A stretch of DNA of 64,000 nucleotides from a virus. The notes beneath the pieces are model-generated. The model was given only the letters and a program-made list of their open reading frames with translations, searched no databases and was not told the origin of the DNA. A program made the translations under genes and the position numbers. Within the stretch, counting starts at the first letter, position 1. Each line of letters starts with the position of its first letter. This document shows positions 17,985-28,078 of this stretch, piece by piece. Location of the stretch: positions 1 through 64,000 of IMG/VR virus record IMGVR_UViG_3300021467_000093; one strand, written 5' to 3'.

Positions 17985-20370
17985 TTTTGAGTATGTGAAA
18001 AATATAATAGAATTGGAAGGTTATAGGTTAATATCAAAAAATTATGTTGGCGCTTATGGAAAATTAAAAATTGAATGTGCTAATAAACATGTTTTTGAAT
18101 TAACTTTTAATAGCTGGAAGAAGGGGCGTAGATGCCCATTTTGTTCATATAAAGTACATTATGATGATGTTAAACGCCTGTTTGAAAAAGAAGGTTATGT
18201 ATTGTTAATTGATGCAAAACAATATAAAAATACTAAACAAAAATTAAAATGTGAATGTCCAAGTGGACATATATTAGAAATTTCTTATCAATCTTTTAAG
18301 CGCGGTACTAGATGTAGGAAATGTTATTTTAACAAAAAACGTATATCTAAAGAAATATTATTAGAGCTTTTACATTCTATGAATCTTGTGTTATTATATT
18401 ATAAAGGACCATTTAAAGGCGCAGATTCTAAAATTGTTGTAAAATGTAAGAACGGCCATATTTTTACCACATATTATTCTAAATTGAAAGCTGGCCATGG
18501 TTGCAAACAGTGTCATTATATTAAATTATCGAATAAATATAAATTAAATTACGCTTATATAAGACAACATATAGAAAAAGAAAATTATAAGTTGATAAGC
18601 TCTGAATATAATAACGCATTTACTAAATTAAAGTTAGAGTGCCCAAATGGACATACATATTTTGTGAGATGGAATGATTGGCAGCAAGGTTGTAGATGCC
18701 CAAGATGCGGCGTAAATATTTCATCAGGCGAACAAGAAATTATAGACTTGTTAAACGAATATAATATAAAATATAAATTACACGACAGGGAATTGATATA
18801 CCCCTTAGAATTAGATGTTGTTATTCCTGATTGTGAATTAGCGATTGAATATTGTGGTTTATATTGGCATTCTGATAAATTTGTAGATTATGACTATCAC
18901 AAAATTAAGTTGGATAGATGTAATGAAGTTGGATATAGACTATTAACTATTTTTTCTGATGACCTTGAATTATATAAAAATGACGTCAAAAGATTTATTT
19001 TAGATAGTTGTGGTATTAAGGTAGATAATCTACGTGATATAGAAACGCACGAGATAGACTATATGGAATATCTGATTGATTTATATGATCGATATATTGA
19101 TTATAGTTCTATTAAGCATTTTATTAATAGGTTTAAAAATTATTATAAGTTAATACTTTGCATGGACAATAGAATATATGACGTTAATTTTTTTAAGGGT
19201 TTAGGATTTAAAGTAAAATACACATTAGAACCTCAGAGATGGCATGTTACGGATAAAAATGTAAGGACTAAAATTAACGGTAGGTACGGAATTTATGATT
19301 GCGGTATAACTATAGTTGAGAAGGTCAACAGAGTGTCATTAGACTATGTTAAACATTCTTTTGAGTTAGAAGGGTATGAATTAATAGGCAGCGAAAAAGT
19401 TAATGGACGTACCAAGTATAAATATAGATGTCCTAATGGCCATGAGCATAGTATTTCATGGACTAATTGGAAAAAAGGTGCTAGGTGTTATTATTGTTCA
19501 AGAAATGTTCCAGTGTCAATTGAGTTTATACGAAATGAAATGGCTAAAGAGGGATATATATTATTATCTGATAAGTACATAAACCGTAAATTTAAATTAG
19601 ATGTGTTATGTCCTAACGGACATTTCTTTAGAATAGGGTGGAATGCTTGGTCGGCTGGTAAACATAGATGTAAATATTGTAATGGCGGAGCCAGATATTC
19701 ATATGACTATATTAAAAACGCATTTGAGAAAGAAGGTTATAAGCTATTAACTAAAAAGTATATTAATAACAAACAAAAACTAGTATTTATTTGTCCTAAT
19801 GGGCATAAATATTATATAACTTGGTCGAATTGGAAATTAGGGTATAGATGTGCTAAATGTGCCAATAATATTAAAAAGACTATATATGAAGTTAAGCAAA
19901 GTTTTGAAAACGAAGGTTATTATTTATTGACTACTGAATATAAAAATAATAAACAAAAATTAAAATGTATTTGTCCAAATGATCATATTTGGGAAGTTAG
20001 TTGGTCTGACTGGGTACAAGGTTATCGATGTAGATACTGTTATTATGATAATATTACTGGTGAAGGAAATGTTAATTGGGAAGGGGGCGTGTCTAGAGAT
20101 GAATATTGTAAAGAATGGTATATAAAAGGGTTTAAAGAAGCAATTAAAAAGAGGGATGGTTATAGGTGTTTAAATCCATTATGTGATCGAATTGATCAAG
20201 ATGATTTAACTGTACATCATATCGATTATGATAAAAAGAATTGTGAACCAACTAATTTAATAACGCTATGTAGACGTTGTAATATTAAAGCTAATTCAGA
20301 TAGGAAATGGTTTAAGGATTATTATGATACATTATTAAAAATAAGATTACGGAGGTTTGATAATGGCTAA
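17968..20370 (+). CDS. Dual-nuclease homing protein: eight zinc modules, Vsr-like core and HNH core
   Basis: About 800 residues from ATG 17968 (GTG 17941 is possible but has no ribosome binding site). Order: four CPNGH-type modules; a Vsr/EDxHD core (SGEQEIIDLLNEYNIKY, LELDVVIPDCELAIEYCGLYWHSD); a shortened companion domain ending YGIYDCG; four more modules; then an HNH core (RDGYRCLNPLC, HHIDYDKKNCEPTNLITLCRRCN). It looks like two endonucleases of the local family fused head to tail. The last four modules and HNH are close to the protein at 8.8 kb. The function is probably lateral mobility. Confidence 0.8.
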   Translation: MGRKYSFEYVKNIIELEGYRLISKNYVGAYGKLKIECANKHVFELTFNSWKKGRRCPFCSYKVHYDDVKRLFEKEGYVLLIDAKQYKNTKQKLKCECPSGHILEISYQSFKRGTRCRKCYFNKKRISKEILLELLHSMNLVLLYYKGPFKGADSKIVVKCKNGHIFTTYYSKLKAGHGCKQCHYIKLSNKYKLNYAYIRQHIEKENYKLISSEYNNAFTKLKLECPNGHTYFVRWNDWQQGCRCPRCGVNISSGEQEIIDLLNEYNIKYKLHDRELIYPLELDVVIPDCELAIEYCGLYWHSDKFVDYDYHKIKLDRCNEVGYRLLTIFSDDLELYKNDVKRFILDSCGIKVDNLRDIETHEIDYMEYLIDLYDRYIDYSSIKHFINRFKNYYKLILCMDNRIYDVNFFKGLGFKVKYTLEPQRWHVTDKNVRTKINGRYGIYDCGITIVEKVNRVSLDYVKHSFELEGYELIGSEKVNGRTKYKYRCPNGHEHSISWTNWKKGARCYYCSRNVPVSIEFIRNEMAKEGYILLSDKYINRKFKLDVLCPNGHFFRIGWNAWSAGKHRCKYCNGGARYSYDYIKNAFEKEGYKLLTKKYINNKQKLVFICPNGHKYYITWSNWKLGYRCAKCANNIKKTIYEVKQSFENEGYYLLTTEYKNNKQKLKCICPNDHIWEVSWSDWVQGYRCRYCYYDNITGEGNVNWEGGVSRDEYCKEWYIKGFKEAIKKRDGYRCLNPLCDRIDQDDLTVHHIDYDKKNCEPTNLITLCRRCNIKANSDRKWFKDYYDTLLKIRLRRFDNG

Positions 20371-21703
20371 AAGGAAAAGTAGAAAAGGAGTAGTTGTTAA
20401 GCAGGGAAAGCAGGCAAAGAAGAAAATTAAGGTTTTAGGATACTGCGATAGTCCTACGTGTGCGACTGGGTTTGCTACAGTGAGTCGTAATATTTTTGAA
20501 GGGTTGTATAGGACTGGTAGATTTGATATTGAGATTCTGGGGATTAATTATTGGGGCGATCCGCATGATTTTCCTTATAGAATATGGCCTACTGGGACAA
20601 ATAATCAAAAAGATCCGTATGGAAGGCAGAAAGTTTTAAATATGATCCCATTAATGGATTTCGATTTATTGTTCTTTTTACAAGATAGCTTTATTTTAAA
20701 TTTTGTGCCCATGTTATTAGAATATTTAAAGAATAATAGAACTAAACCATTTAGATCTATTTGTTATTATCCAGTAGATTCTATTATTAAAGATGAATGG
20801 GCGGCTAATATAAAGAATGTCGATTATTTAGTTGCATACTCTGAGTTTGGGAAACAAGAAACTCTAAAAAGAATTGACAGAGATATATTGGTTATACCAC
20901 ACGGTGTTAATACAAGAGAGTTTCATCCTTTGCCAAAAGAAGAGGTTATGAATTTTAGGAAACAATATTTTGGTCCATTAGCTGATAAATTTATTATTAC
21001 GAATGTGAATAGGAATCAACAACGTAAGGATATACCAAGAACAATTGCCGTTCTTGAAGAGTTTAGAAAATATGTGCCTGATTCACTGCTTTACTGTCAT
21101 ATGGCTATTAAAGATCAAGGCTGGGACTTAGCTGAAGTATGTAAAACTTTTGGTTTTGATACGTCTAAAGACGTTATTTTCCCTAAAAATTTTGGTCCTA
21201 ATCAAGGCTATCCACGAGAAGTTTTGAATTTAATTTATAATGCTAGCGATGTTGTTATAAGCACTACCCATGGCGAGGGCATGGGCTTAGCGTGGCTCGA
21301 ATCCTTAGCAACTAAAACACCTATATTAATGCCTAATAATACAGTTATGCCAGAATTTATAACAGAAGATATAGGGTGGCTAGCTAAAAGTGGTTCTAAT
21401 CCATCACTATGGACTACTATTCAGTTTGATAATGAAGTAAGGCGTCCCATGGTAGATGTTGAAGATATGGTAGAAAAATTATTGGAAATTTATAATAATC
21501 CTGAAGAAGCTAAACGTAGAGCTGAAAATGGTTATAAATGGGTAACTACAAAAATGGATTGGCAAAAACATATAGTACCACAATGGGTAAAATTATTTGA
21601 TAAAGCATATACTGATATGTTATTAGATGTAAATAGGCAAGAGAGGGGTATGTCAGATACTATAGATAGTTCGGCTAAGGTAATCGATACGGAGGAATTT
21701 TGA
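20363..21703 (+). CDS. Glycosyltransferase, GT4-like
   Basis: 446 residues from ATG 20363 (GGAGG at 20351-20355). A basic N-terminal tail precedes VLGYCDSPTCATGFATVSRNIFEGL, the glycine-rich acceptor domain. The nucleotide-sugar domain has NVNRNQQRKDIPRTI, HGEGMGLAWLESLATKTPILMP and VMPEFI, the E-x(7)-E pattern of GT4 retaining enzymes. First gene of the glycan island; it overlaps the endonuclease stop by 8 bases and the next gene by one. Confidence 0.85.
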   Translation: MAKRKSRKGVVVKQGKQAKKKIKVLGYCDSPTCATGFATVSRNIFEGLYRTGRFDIEILGINYWGDPHDFPYRIWPTGTNNQKDPYGRQKVLNMIPLMDFDLLFFLQDSFILNFVPMLLEYLKNNRTKPFRSICYYPVDSIIKDEWAANIKNVDYLVAYSEFGKQETLKRIDRDILVIPHGVNTREFHPLPKEEVMNFRKQYFGPLADKFIITNVNRNQQRKDIPRTIAVLEEFRKYVPDSLLYCHMAIKDQGWDLAEVCKTFGFDTSKDVIFPKNFGPNQGYPREVLNLIYNASDVVISTTHGEGMGLAWLESLATKTPILMPNNTVMPEFITEDIGWLAKSGSNPSLWTTIQFDNEVRRPMVDVEDMVEKLLEIYNNPEEAKRRAENGYKWVTTKMDWQKHIVPQWVKLFDKAYTDMLLDVNRQERGMSDTIDSSAKVIDTEEF

Positions 21704-22833
21704 TGAAACTTAAAGGTATAAAATATATAGGGCCAGTTTTTGATATATCTGGCTACGCACAAGCTGCAAGGGATTATATTATAGCATTACATAGAAAAGG
21801 CATACCAATTACTGTTACACCTGTAACTTTTGAAGGAAATAAAGCTGATTGTGGGGAAAAAGGTAGAATAATAGAGTCTCTTGTTAATAAATCTATAGAT
21901 TATAATGTAGTAATTACGCATTTGACTGTTGAACATTATGAGAAACATTATGAACCGGGGAAGGTGAATATAGGCTATTCGATTTGGGAAGCTAATAAAA
22001 TTCATGATGATTGGGTTAGATGGATTAATAAATATACCGATGGAGTGATTACTGCTACTCAATGGGGAGTAGACGTTTATAAAAATTCTGGAGTAAAGGT
22101 GCCTATATTCGCTGTTTCTCATATAATTGATGTTGATGACTATGCTAATATAAAACCATATGGAATAGGTAGGGTAAAGCCAGATGCGTATAAATTTTAT
22201 GCTATTTTTCAGTTTTTTGAAAGAAAACATCCAACCGCGTTATTAAAGGCTTATTGGTATGCCTTTCAAAATAATGAAAATGTTGCATTAATTTTGAAAA
22301 CATATAGAGCAGGGTTTAATGATCAAGAAAAAGATGTTGTTAGAAATACGATAAAAAGACTAAAGCAAGTTATGCCTATGGATAATTACCCACCAACTTA
22401 TTTGATTTTGGATAGGTTAAGTAATGCAGAAATATTAGGAATCCATAAAGCATGCGATTGTTTAGTTCATGTTGATAGAGGTGAGGGATGGGGTTTAGTG
22501 CCAGCTGCTGCTGGCGCTGTAGGAAACCCAGTAATTGTAACTGGATGGGGAGGAGTTTTGGATTATGTCAATAATGAGACAGGCTATTTGATAAATCATA
22601 CCTTGACACCCGTGTTTGGTATGCCGTGGTCTCCGTATTATAAAGGCGATCAATTGTGGGCTGAGCCTGATATTTATCATGCTGCGCAATTAATGCGTCA
22701 TGTTTACAATAATAGGGAAGAAGCTAAACAGAAAGGGTTAGCGTTGCAGAAACATTTGAGAGAAAATTTCAATTACTATGTAATAGGCAATAGATTTTTG
22801 AATGCAGTAAATAACATTTTAAAATCTAAGTAG
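21703..22833 (+). CDS. Glycosyltransferase, GT4-like
   Basis: 376 residues from ATG 21703 (TGATG junction). It begins GIKYIGPVFDISGYAQAARDYI, an N-terminal nucleotide-binding loop seen in bacterial GT4 enzymes. The C-terminal domain contains LILDRLSNAEILGIHKACDCLVHVDRGEGWGLVPAAAGAVGNPVIVTGWGG, with catalytic-type E-G-W-G-L-V-P. It probably acts on the same glycan as the previous enzyme; the sugar donor cannot be told. Confidence 0.82.
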   Translation: MKLKGIKYIGPVFDISGYAQAARDYIIALHRKGIPITVTPVTFEGNKADCGEKGRIIESLVNKSIDYNVVITHLTVEHYEKHYEPGKVNIGYSIWEANKIHDDWVRWINKYTDGVITATQWGVDVYKNSGVKVPIFAVSHIIDVDDYANIKPYGIGRVKPDAYKFYAIFQFFERKHPTALLKAYWYAFQNNENVALILKTYRAGFNDQEKDVVRNTIKRLKQVMPMDNYPPTYLILDRLSNAEILGIHKACDCLVHVDRGEGWGLVPAAAGAVGNPVIVTGWGGVLDYVNNETGYLINHTLTPVFGMPWSPYYKGDQLWAEPDIYHAAQLMRHVYNNREEAKQKGLALQKHLRENFNYYVIGNRFLNAVNNILKSK

Positions 22834-22851
22834 CGTTTAAAAATTATTAAG

Positions 22852-22880
22852 TTTACAATTATAGATTTTTATGTTATAAT
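22852..22880 (+). promoter_or_regulatory. Promoter inside the glycan island
   Basis: TTTACA (22852-22857), 17-base spacer, extended -10 TG then TATAAT (22875-22880), in the 68-base gap after the second glycosyltransferase. Transcription should start near 22887, making ATG 22902 (with GGAG at 22892-22895) the likely first start. Confidence 0.8.
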
Positions 22881-22901
22881 TAGGATGAAATGGAGAACAA
22901 T

Positions 22902-23387
22902 ATGTCGAGATTTTCTTTAAATATAGGCTGCGGTGATAAGATTCTAAAAAGTATAAGTGGGTATAAATGTATTAATGTTGATATACGTCCATTAAAAGAT
23001 GTGGATGTAGTATGTGATGTACGATATTTACCATTCAAAGATGAATTTTTTGAACGTATTTTAGCATCTGATGTAATTGAGCATTTTCCAATTAGTGAGA
23101 CAGACGAATTATTAAAGGAGTGGTCGCGCGTTTTAAAGATTGGCGGCCACATAAAGTTTAGAACCCCAAGTTTAAAGTGGGTAGCTAACACTTATTTACA
23201 AACTAGGGATGCTAAATTTATTTCATGGCATATTTTTGGTGGGCAGGATTATGATACTAATTTTCACTATGTAATTTTTGATGATAAATGGTTATCAAGT
23301 TTATGCGCAAAACACAACCTTTATACAATTGATTATAAAGAAGTACATTCAAATTTTGAACTGGTATGCGAAAAGAGAGAAGCATGA
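22902..23387 (+). CDS. SAM-dependent methyltransferase, class I
   Basis: 161 residues from ATG 22902; ATG 22890 lies too close to the predicted transcript start. Motif I is SLNIGCGDKIL, followed by INVDIRPLKDVDVVCDVRYLPFKDEFFERILASDVIEHF and VLKIGGHIKFRTPS, the type 11/UbiE-like pattern. Sugar O-methylation is plausible from neighbours; the substrate is unproven. The stop overlaps the next start (ATGA). Confidence 0.8.
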   Translation: MSRFSLNIGCGDKILKSISGYKCINVDIRPLKDVDVVCDVRYLPFKDEFFERILASDVIEHFPISETDELLKEWSRVLKIGGHIKFRTPSLKWVANTYLQTRDAKFISWHIFGGQDYDTNFHYVIFDDKWLSSLCAKHNLYTIDYKEVHSNFELVCEKREA

Positions 23388-24046
23388 AATTAATACACTC
23401 TGGATTTGCACGAGATGAATCATATTGTATAGGATATATGCTTGAAAGTATATTGCCATATGTTGAAGAGAGTTATATAGTTTTTGATGATAGAGCTACT
23501 GAAGAAACTATTAAAATAGCTGAATCGTTTGGGTGTCATATAAAACTAGCCAAGTTTGAAAATTTTGGCAAATTTAAAAATACACAGCTGGCATGGATAA
23601 ATAATAAGGCAGATTGGGTATTTGGCTTAGCACCCGATGAAACTATTTCTAAGGAGTTAGGAACGCATTTAAATGAAATAGTAGAGAAAATTCATGAAAC
23701 AGATATTGATAGTGCATTTTTTTCTAGGCGTCATTGGGGCGATTTAGAGATGACCAAAGAAATTAGAGGGAATGAAGGGTTAAAAGGTGAGTCTGAATGG
23801 TATCCAGATTGGCAACAGCGTTTACTACGCCTTGATTATCCTAGAATACATGCTATTAGATACGTACATGAAATTATTGTTGGTGTTAGAAGGGCTCTTA
23901 AAATACAATTAGATATTAACCATTTTAACACATACTGGAAACCCAAACTTGGTATTGATTGGGGTAAAATGTTAGAATTCTATGACTATTTGAAACAACT
24001 GCAAAGCAGAGAAGGGGGCTATAATATTTGGCCGGATAAGGAGTAG
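23384..24046 (+). CDS. Glycosyltransferase, GT2-like
   Basis: 220 residues from ATG 23384 with GAGAGAAG upstream. The GT-A fold begins IHSGFARDESYCIGYMLESILPYVEESYIVFDDRATEETIK and the metal site is FGLAPDETI (a D-x-E form). It is short for a GT2 enzyme but covers the catalytic domain. Part of the glycan operon. Confidence 0.72.
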   Translation: MKLIHSGFARDESYCIGYMLESILPYVEESYIVFDDRATEETIKIAESFGCHIKLAKFENFGKFKNTQLAWINNKADWVFGLAPDETISKELGTHLNEIVEKIHETDIDSAFFSRRHWGDLEMTKEIRGNEGLKGESEWYPDWQQRLLRLDYPRIHAIRYVHEIIVGVRRALKIQLDINHFNTYWKPKLGIDWGKMLEFYDYLKQLQSREGGYNIWPDKE

Positions 24047-24049
24047 ATT

Positions 24050-25066
24050 ATGAAAATAGCTGTTATTGGAGCAGGTTATTGGGGACCAAACTTAATGCGT
24101 AATTTATTCGAACTGGGCGTGTTAACACATGTATGTGATAAGAGTAAAAAAGCGCTTGATAAAGCAAGCAAACTACCTCAATGTCATAGAGTTAATTTGG
24201 TTCAGGATGCTGATGTTATAATGACTGATAAAACTATAGATGCGGTTGTTATTGCTACACAACCAAATGCACATTACCCGTTAGCTAAACAAGCACTATT
24301 AGCAAATAAGCATGTTTTTGTAGAAAAGCCATTAACATTAAATAGTGTAGAAGCAGAGAAGCTAGTTGAGTTGGCCGATAAAAAGGGGCTAGTACTGATG
24401 GTGGGCCATACGTTTTTGTACAGTCCTGATATTTTATTTCTTAAAAAAATGGTTACAAATGGCGAATTTGGAGACGTCTATTATATGTATAGTAGACGTT
24501 TAAATTTAGGTAAAATTCAGAGTGCCGCAAATGTTGTTCAAGACTTGGCTCCGCATGACATCTCTATTTTTCAATATTTATTAAATAAAAGGTGTTTAGG
24601 CGTACAGGCTTATGGTGGAAGTTATATTTTAGAAAATATAGAAGAAGTAGCATTTATTAATTTTATGTATGAGAACGAGATTATTGTAAATTTACATTTA
24701 AGTTGGATTGATCCTTTAAAAATTAGGGAATTAATAGTTGTTGGTTCTAAACAAATGATAAAATGTGATTCATTAAATAAAAAAATTCATTTATATAATA
24801 AAGGTGTAGATATTGATAGACGAAGTTTTAAAAGTAAAGGAAGCTATGCTGAGCATTTGTTAAATTATAGGTATGGAGACGAAGTTATACCATATATAGA
24901 ATCATATGAACCATTGAAAGCGGAGATGGAGGATTTTATTGCGTGCATTAAAAATCCTGAAAACTCAAAGCCCAGATCTAATGGTGTTTTAGGTTTAGAG
25001 GTAGTTAGAATTTTAGAAGCTATACAGAATTCATTGAGGAGGAAGGGCGAATGGATATTATTTTAG
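24050..25066 (+). CDS. Gfo/Idh/MocA-type NAD(P)-dependent sugar dehydrogenase
   Basis: 338 residues. The Rossmann start is MKIAVIGAGYWGPNLMRNL; VEKPLTLN holds the catalytic-type Lys of the family; the C-terminal domain has HLSWIDPLKIRELIVVGS. It resembles WlbA/WbpB-type 3-dehydrogenases that oxidise a UDP- or dTDP-sugar before transamination. The DegT aminotransferase and acyltransferases downstream fit that pathway. Substrate assignment is inference. Confidence 0.82.
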   Translation: MKIAVIGAGYWGPNLMRNLFELGVLTHVCDKSKKALDKASKLPQCHRVNLVQDADVIMTDKTIDAVVIATQPNAHYPLAKQALLANKHVFVEKPLTLNSVEAEKLVELADKKGLVLMVGHTFLYSPDILFLKKMVTNGEFGDVYYMYSRRLNLGKIQSAANVVQDLAPHDISIFQYLLNKRCLGVQAYGGSYILENIEEVAFINFMYENEIIVNLHLSWIDPLKIRELIVVGSKQMIKCDSLNKKIHLYNKGVDIDRRSFKSKGSYAEHLLNYRYGDEVIPYIESYEPLKAEMEDFIACIKNPENSKPRSNGVLGLEVVRILEAIQNSLRRKGEWILF

Positions 25067-26919
25067 CTGGTGTTTTTATCACATATCAATGTGTGTTGTT
25101 AGACTATCCATTAGAGGCTGCTATTAGATGTGCTTTAGATCTGTGTGATTATGTAGTGATTAATGATGGAGGATCTACGGACGGTACTTTAGGGTTATTG
25201 GAAGCTTTGAGAGATGAGCATGGTGAAGACAGGGTAAAGATTATATATAGAAATTGGATTCACGATCGTGGGTTTTGGGCTAGAGAGCGAAATTATGTGT
25301 TAGAGACTATCCCATTGGAGCATTATGTTATAAATTTAGCGGCTGATGAATGTTTTCACGAAGATGACTTGGAGACTATTCGTTCTTTAATATTGTCCCT
25401 AAATGGTAGAGCTATGCGGTTCACTCCTTTACATTTTTATGGTAGACCTGGCTATACAATTAAAGGTAAACATTGGGCTACTGTACTAACCAAGTTATGG
25501 CAGAATAAGAACCGTATTTTATACTACAATATTCCACGTGGTTGTGCTGACGATCCATTATGGCCTGACGGGTCCCCTGCGCATTGGCGTAATTGTTTGG
25601 ATAGTGGTGTAAGAGTTTATCATTATGGGCATTGTAGAAATCCTAAAGCGTTAGCCACTAAGAATGAAAAGGCCCATTCATTATATAGAAACGAGAATTT
25701 TTATGTAGATGGCTCGTTTCCTATTATAAAAGAGTTTGATTATGAATTAGACAAGTATTTAGCCGGGTATGATGGAGACAAAGTTGAAAAGTTTAAAGGA
25801 AGGCACCCAAAGTATATTAGACGGTGGTGTAAACAGCATGCAAGACAAGAACTATCGTATAATGCAGAAGCTAAAGATCCTGTGCGAGAAAAAATATACG
25901 ATTTTACAGTTAATGTTACTCATATAGAGAAGATAGATGGTCCGTTACGTATTATTTTGGCATTAACTGCGCGTGATGAGCTGAAGTATGGCAAACACAT
26001 TTTTATGCAGCTAGACGATGCTGTAAAGCGTGATTATGACGAAATTGTTGTGTTAGATGATGGCAGTACTGATGGGACATGGGAGGTGTTGCAAGATTAT
26101 GCTAAAAAATACAATAACATACATATAAAAAGGAATGAGGTTAATAGTATAGTAGCCAAAGGAGAAAATAGGTGGATAACATTAATTCGAGAGTGTGAAA
26201 AATATCATCCTACATGGATACATTTTAGAGCATGTGATCAACTACACAGTAAAATATTCAATGAAAAAATTAGAGAAATAGTTACATATTTTCATGAACG
26301 TGGTGGGTGGTTAATAAAAATACCGCTAGTGCATTTATGGCGCAGTGAAGGGTGGTTTCGGCATGATGATGTGTGGTTGCATGATTACCTAGATCATACT
26401 AGACGTCAGCTTTGGAGATTCTACAAAGATTATGAGTATAAGCCACATAGGACTATTGCTGCTTTTCATTTAGGCGGTCATTTACCTAATAAATTATCGC
26501 CGCATGATGTAGTGCCGGCATATAATATTAATAGTTATCTGAAACGAACATTATCGAAAAGGTACTGGCCTATAGTCGTGTTGCATTATGGTCATACAAC
26601 GCATGAAAAGAAAGAAATTAAATTTAGGCTGACTATGGAGGCCGCTAGTAAAGGTATTAGCTATGGCTGCCCATCTCCAGATAAAATGCCTCATCCAAAG
26701 CACTGGTTAGATTACAATGGATATAAAGGGTTTCATGAGTTTAATTTATGCATAAAAAAAGTTCCTCAAATGTGGTTTGATCACCCCATTGATTATACAG
26801 TACCAGAAGTTAAATCTTTTTATGATGTCATAGCTGAATATAGGCCGGATAGGGCTAAAGAGTACCAATTGTTATTTGAAAGGAATAAAGATAAAATCCC
26901 TATTATTGTAAAGGGGTAA
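25051..26919 (+). CDS. Two-domain glycosyltransferase (GT2-GT2)
   Basis: 622 residues with two GT-A domains: the first at about 1-250 (VVINDGGSTDGTLGLLEAL, NLAADECFHEDD) and the second at about 300-600 (IVVLDDGSTDGTWEVLQDY, HFRACDQLHSK). Each has a separate DGGSTDGT/DDGSTDGT nucleotide loop and both acidic sites appear intact, suggesting two sugar transfers by one polypeptide. The start overlaps the dehydrogenase stop by 16 bases, with GGAGGAAGGG upstream. Confidence 0.8.
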   Translation: MDIILAGVFITYQCVLLDYPLEAAIRCALDLCDYVVINDGGSTDGTLGLLEALRDEHGEDRVKIIYRNWIHDRGFWARERNYVLETIPLEHYVINLAADECFHEDDLETIRSLILSLNGRAMRFTPLHFYGRPGYTIKGKHWATVLTKLWQNKNRILYYNIPRGCADDPLWPDGSPAHWRNCLDSGVRVYHYGHCRNPKALATKNEKAHSLYRNENFYVDGSFPIIKEFDYELDKYLAGYDGDKVEKFKGRHPKYIRRWCKQHARQELSYNAEAKDPVREKIYDFTVNVTHIEKIDGPLRIILALTARDELKYGKHIFMQLDDAVKRDYDEIVVLDDGSTDGTWEVLQDYAKKYNNIHIKRNEVNSIVAKGENRWITLIRECEKYHPTWIHFRACDQLHSKIFNEKIREIVTYFHERGGWLIKIPLVHLWRSEGWFRHDDVWLHDYLDHTRRQLWRFYKDYEYKPHRTIAAFHLGGHLPNKLSPHDVVPAYNINSYLKRTLSKRYWPIVVLHYGHTTHEKKEIKFRLTMEAASKGISYGCPSPDKMPHPKHWLDYNGYKGFHEFNLCIKKVPQMWFDHPIDYTVPEVKSFYDVIAEYRPDRAKEYQLLFERNKDKIPIIVKG

Positions 26920-26923
26920 TGAT

Positions 26924-27583
26924 ATGGACAATACTATTAGAACCGAAATGCTGTCTCTTAGTTATATTTTTCCAAAAACGGAGCTTGGCAGTAATGTAGT
27001 AATTTTTCCGTATGCTGTAATAGGTAGGCCTAGCTATGTTCCTGAAGGCACTACTGCTAGAAAAATAAATATGGAGCAAGAACCTACAATTATTGGTGAT
27101 AATTCAGTTATAGGTGCAGGTTCGATTATTTATCATGGTAGCATAATTGGAAAAAATTGTTTGATAGGAGACCAAGCAAAATTAATGAATAACGTTAAAA
27201 TTGGGGATTATAGTCTAATTGCAATTAATGTGAAAGTTGGGTATCAAGCAGTTATAGGCCACCACACTAAAATTATGGATTTAACAAACGTTGCTGGTAG
27301 AGCTGTCATTGGAAATAATGTTTTTATAGGGCCGGCTGTTGTGATGGGAAATGATAATAAAATGGGTAGGGCTGGTGGCGAAGGGGATATTGGGCCTATA
27401 ATTGAAGATTATGTTACTATTGGTATGAATGCAACTATCTTACCAGGAGTGCGTATAGGACAAGATTCTATTATCGCAGCTGGCTCTGTTGTGACAAATG
27501 ATGTACCGCCTGGTTGTTTATATATGGGCGTGCCAGCAAGATTTAAACGTGAATTAAGGGAGGATGAAAAACGATGTCTATAG
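26924..27583 (+). CDS. Left-handed beta-helix acyltransferase
   Basis: 219 residues, mostly hexapeptide repeats ([LIV]-G-x(4)): IGDNSVIGAG, IGKNCLIGD, VIGNNVFIGP, VTIGMNATILPGVRIGQDSIIAAGSVV, then the closing PPGCLYMGVPARFKR typical of WbpD/sugar N-acetyltransferases. It probably acylates the amino group added by the DegT-type enzyme, using acetyl-CoA. Confidence 0.82.
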   Translation: MDNTIRTEMLSLSYIFPKTELGSNVVIFPYAVIGRPSYVPEGTTARKINMEQEPTIIGDNSVIGAGSIIYHGSIIGKNCLIGDQAKLMNNVKIGDYSLIAINVKVGYQAVIGHHTKIMDLTNVAGRAVIGNNVFIGPAVVMGNDNKMGRAGGEGDIGPIIEDYVTIGMNATILPGVRIGQDSIIAAGSVVTNDVPPGCLYMGVPARFKRELREDEKRCL

Positions 27584-28077
27584 GTTTATATAATATCATT
27601 GAAAAAAACGTTGTTTTGGCAGAGCAGGCGGTAATTGGTAATTTTAATTATATTCAAAATAACGTTGTTATAGGAGAAAACACAATAATTAGTGATTATT
27701 GTAGAGTAGAAGAGAATGTTAAAATTGGGGCTAATTGTAAATTCCAAGGTTATAATAGAATAGGATCAGGAACTGTTATTGGAGATAATGTTATTGTGAA
27801 AATTTATACAGAAATTACAGACGGAGCCATAATTAAAAATGGAGTGTTTTTAGGACCTTCGGTGATGTTTTTAGGTTCTAATCTAAAAGAAAAAATTTAT
27901 GGGACAGAACTTGGTGAAAATGTGTTTATAGGAGCTAATTGTGTTATTGGTCCTGGTGTTAAAATTTGTCCTAATACTATTATAGGTGCGAATAGTTTTG
28001 TTAATAAAGATATTACAGCTCCTGGTATTTATGGCGGTTCTCCTATTAAATTTATAAAACATATAACGGGGATTTAA
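27574..28077 (+). CDS. Second left-handed beta-helix acyltransferase
   Basis: 167 residues, overlapping the previous gene by 10 bases with GGGAGG upstream. Hexapeptide coils run from VVLAEQAVIGNFNYI to VFIGANCVIGPGVKICPNTIIGANSFV, closing with APGIYGGSPIKFIKHI. It is shorter and diverged from its neighbour, so it is probably a second acyltransferase with another acceptor or a partner subunit. Confidence 0.78.
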   Translation: MSIGLYNIIEKNVVLAEQAVIGNFNYIQNNVVIGENTIISDYCRVEENVKIGANCKFQGYNRIGSGTVIGDNVIVKIYTEITDGAIIKNGVFLGPSVMFLGSNLKEKIYGTELGENVFIGANCVIGPGVKICPNTIIGANSFVNKDITAPGIYGGSPIKFIKHITGI

Positions 28078-28078
28078 T

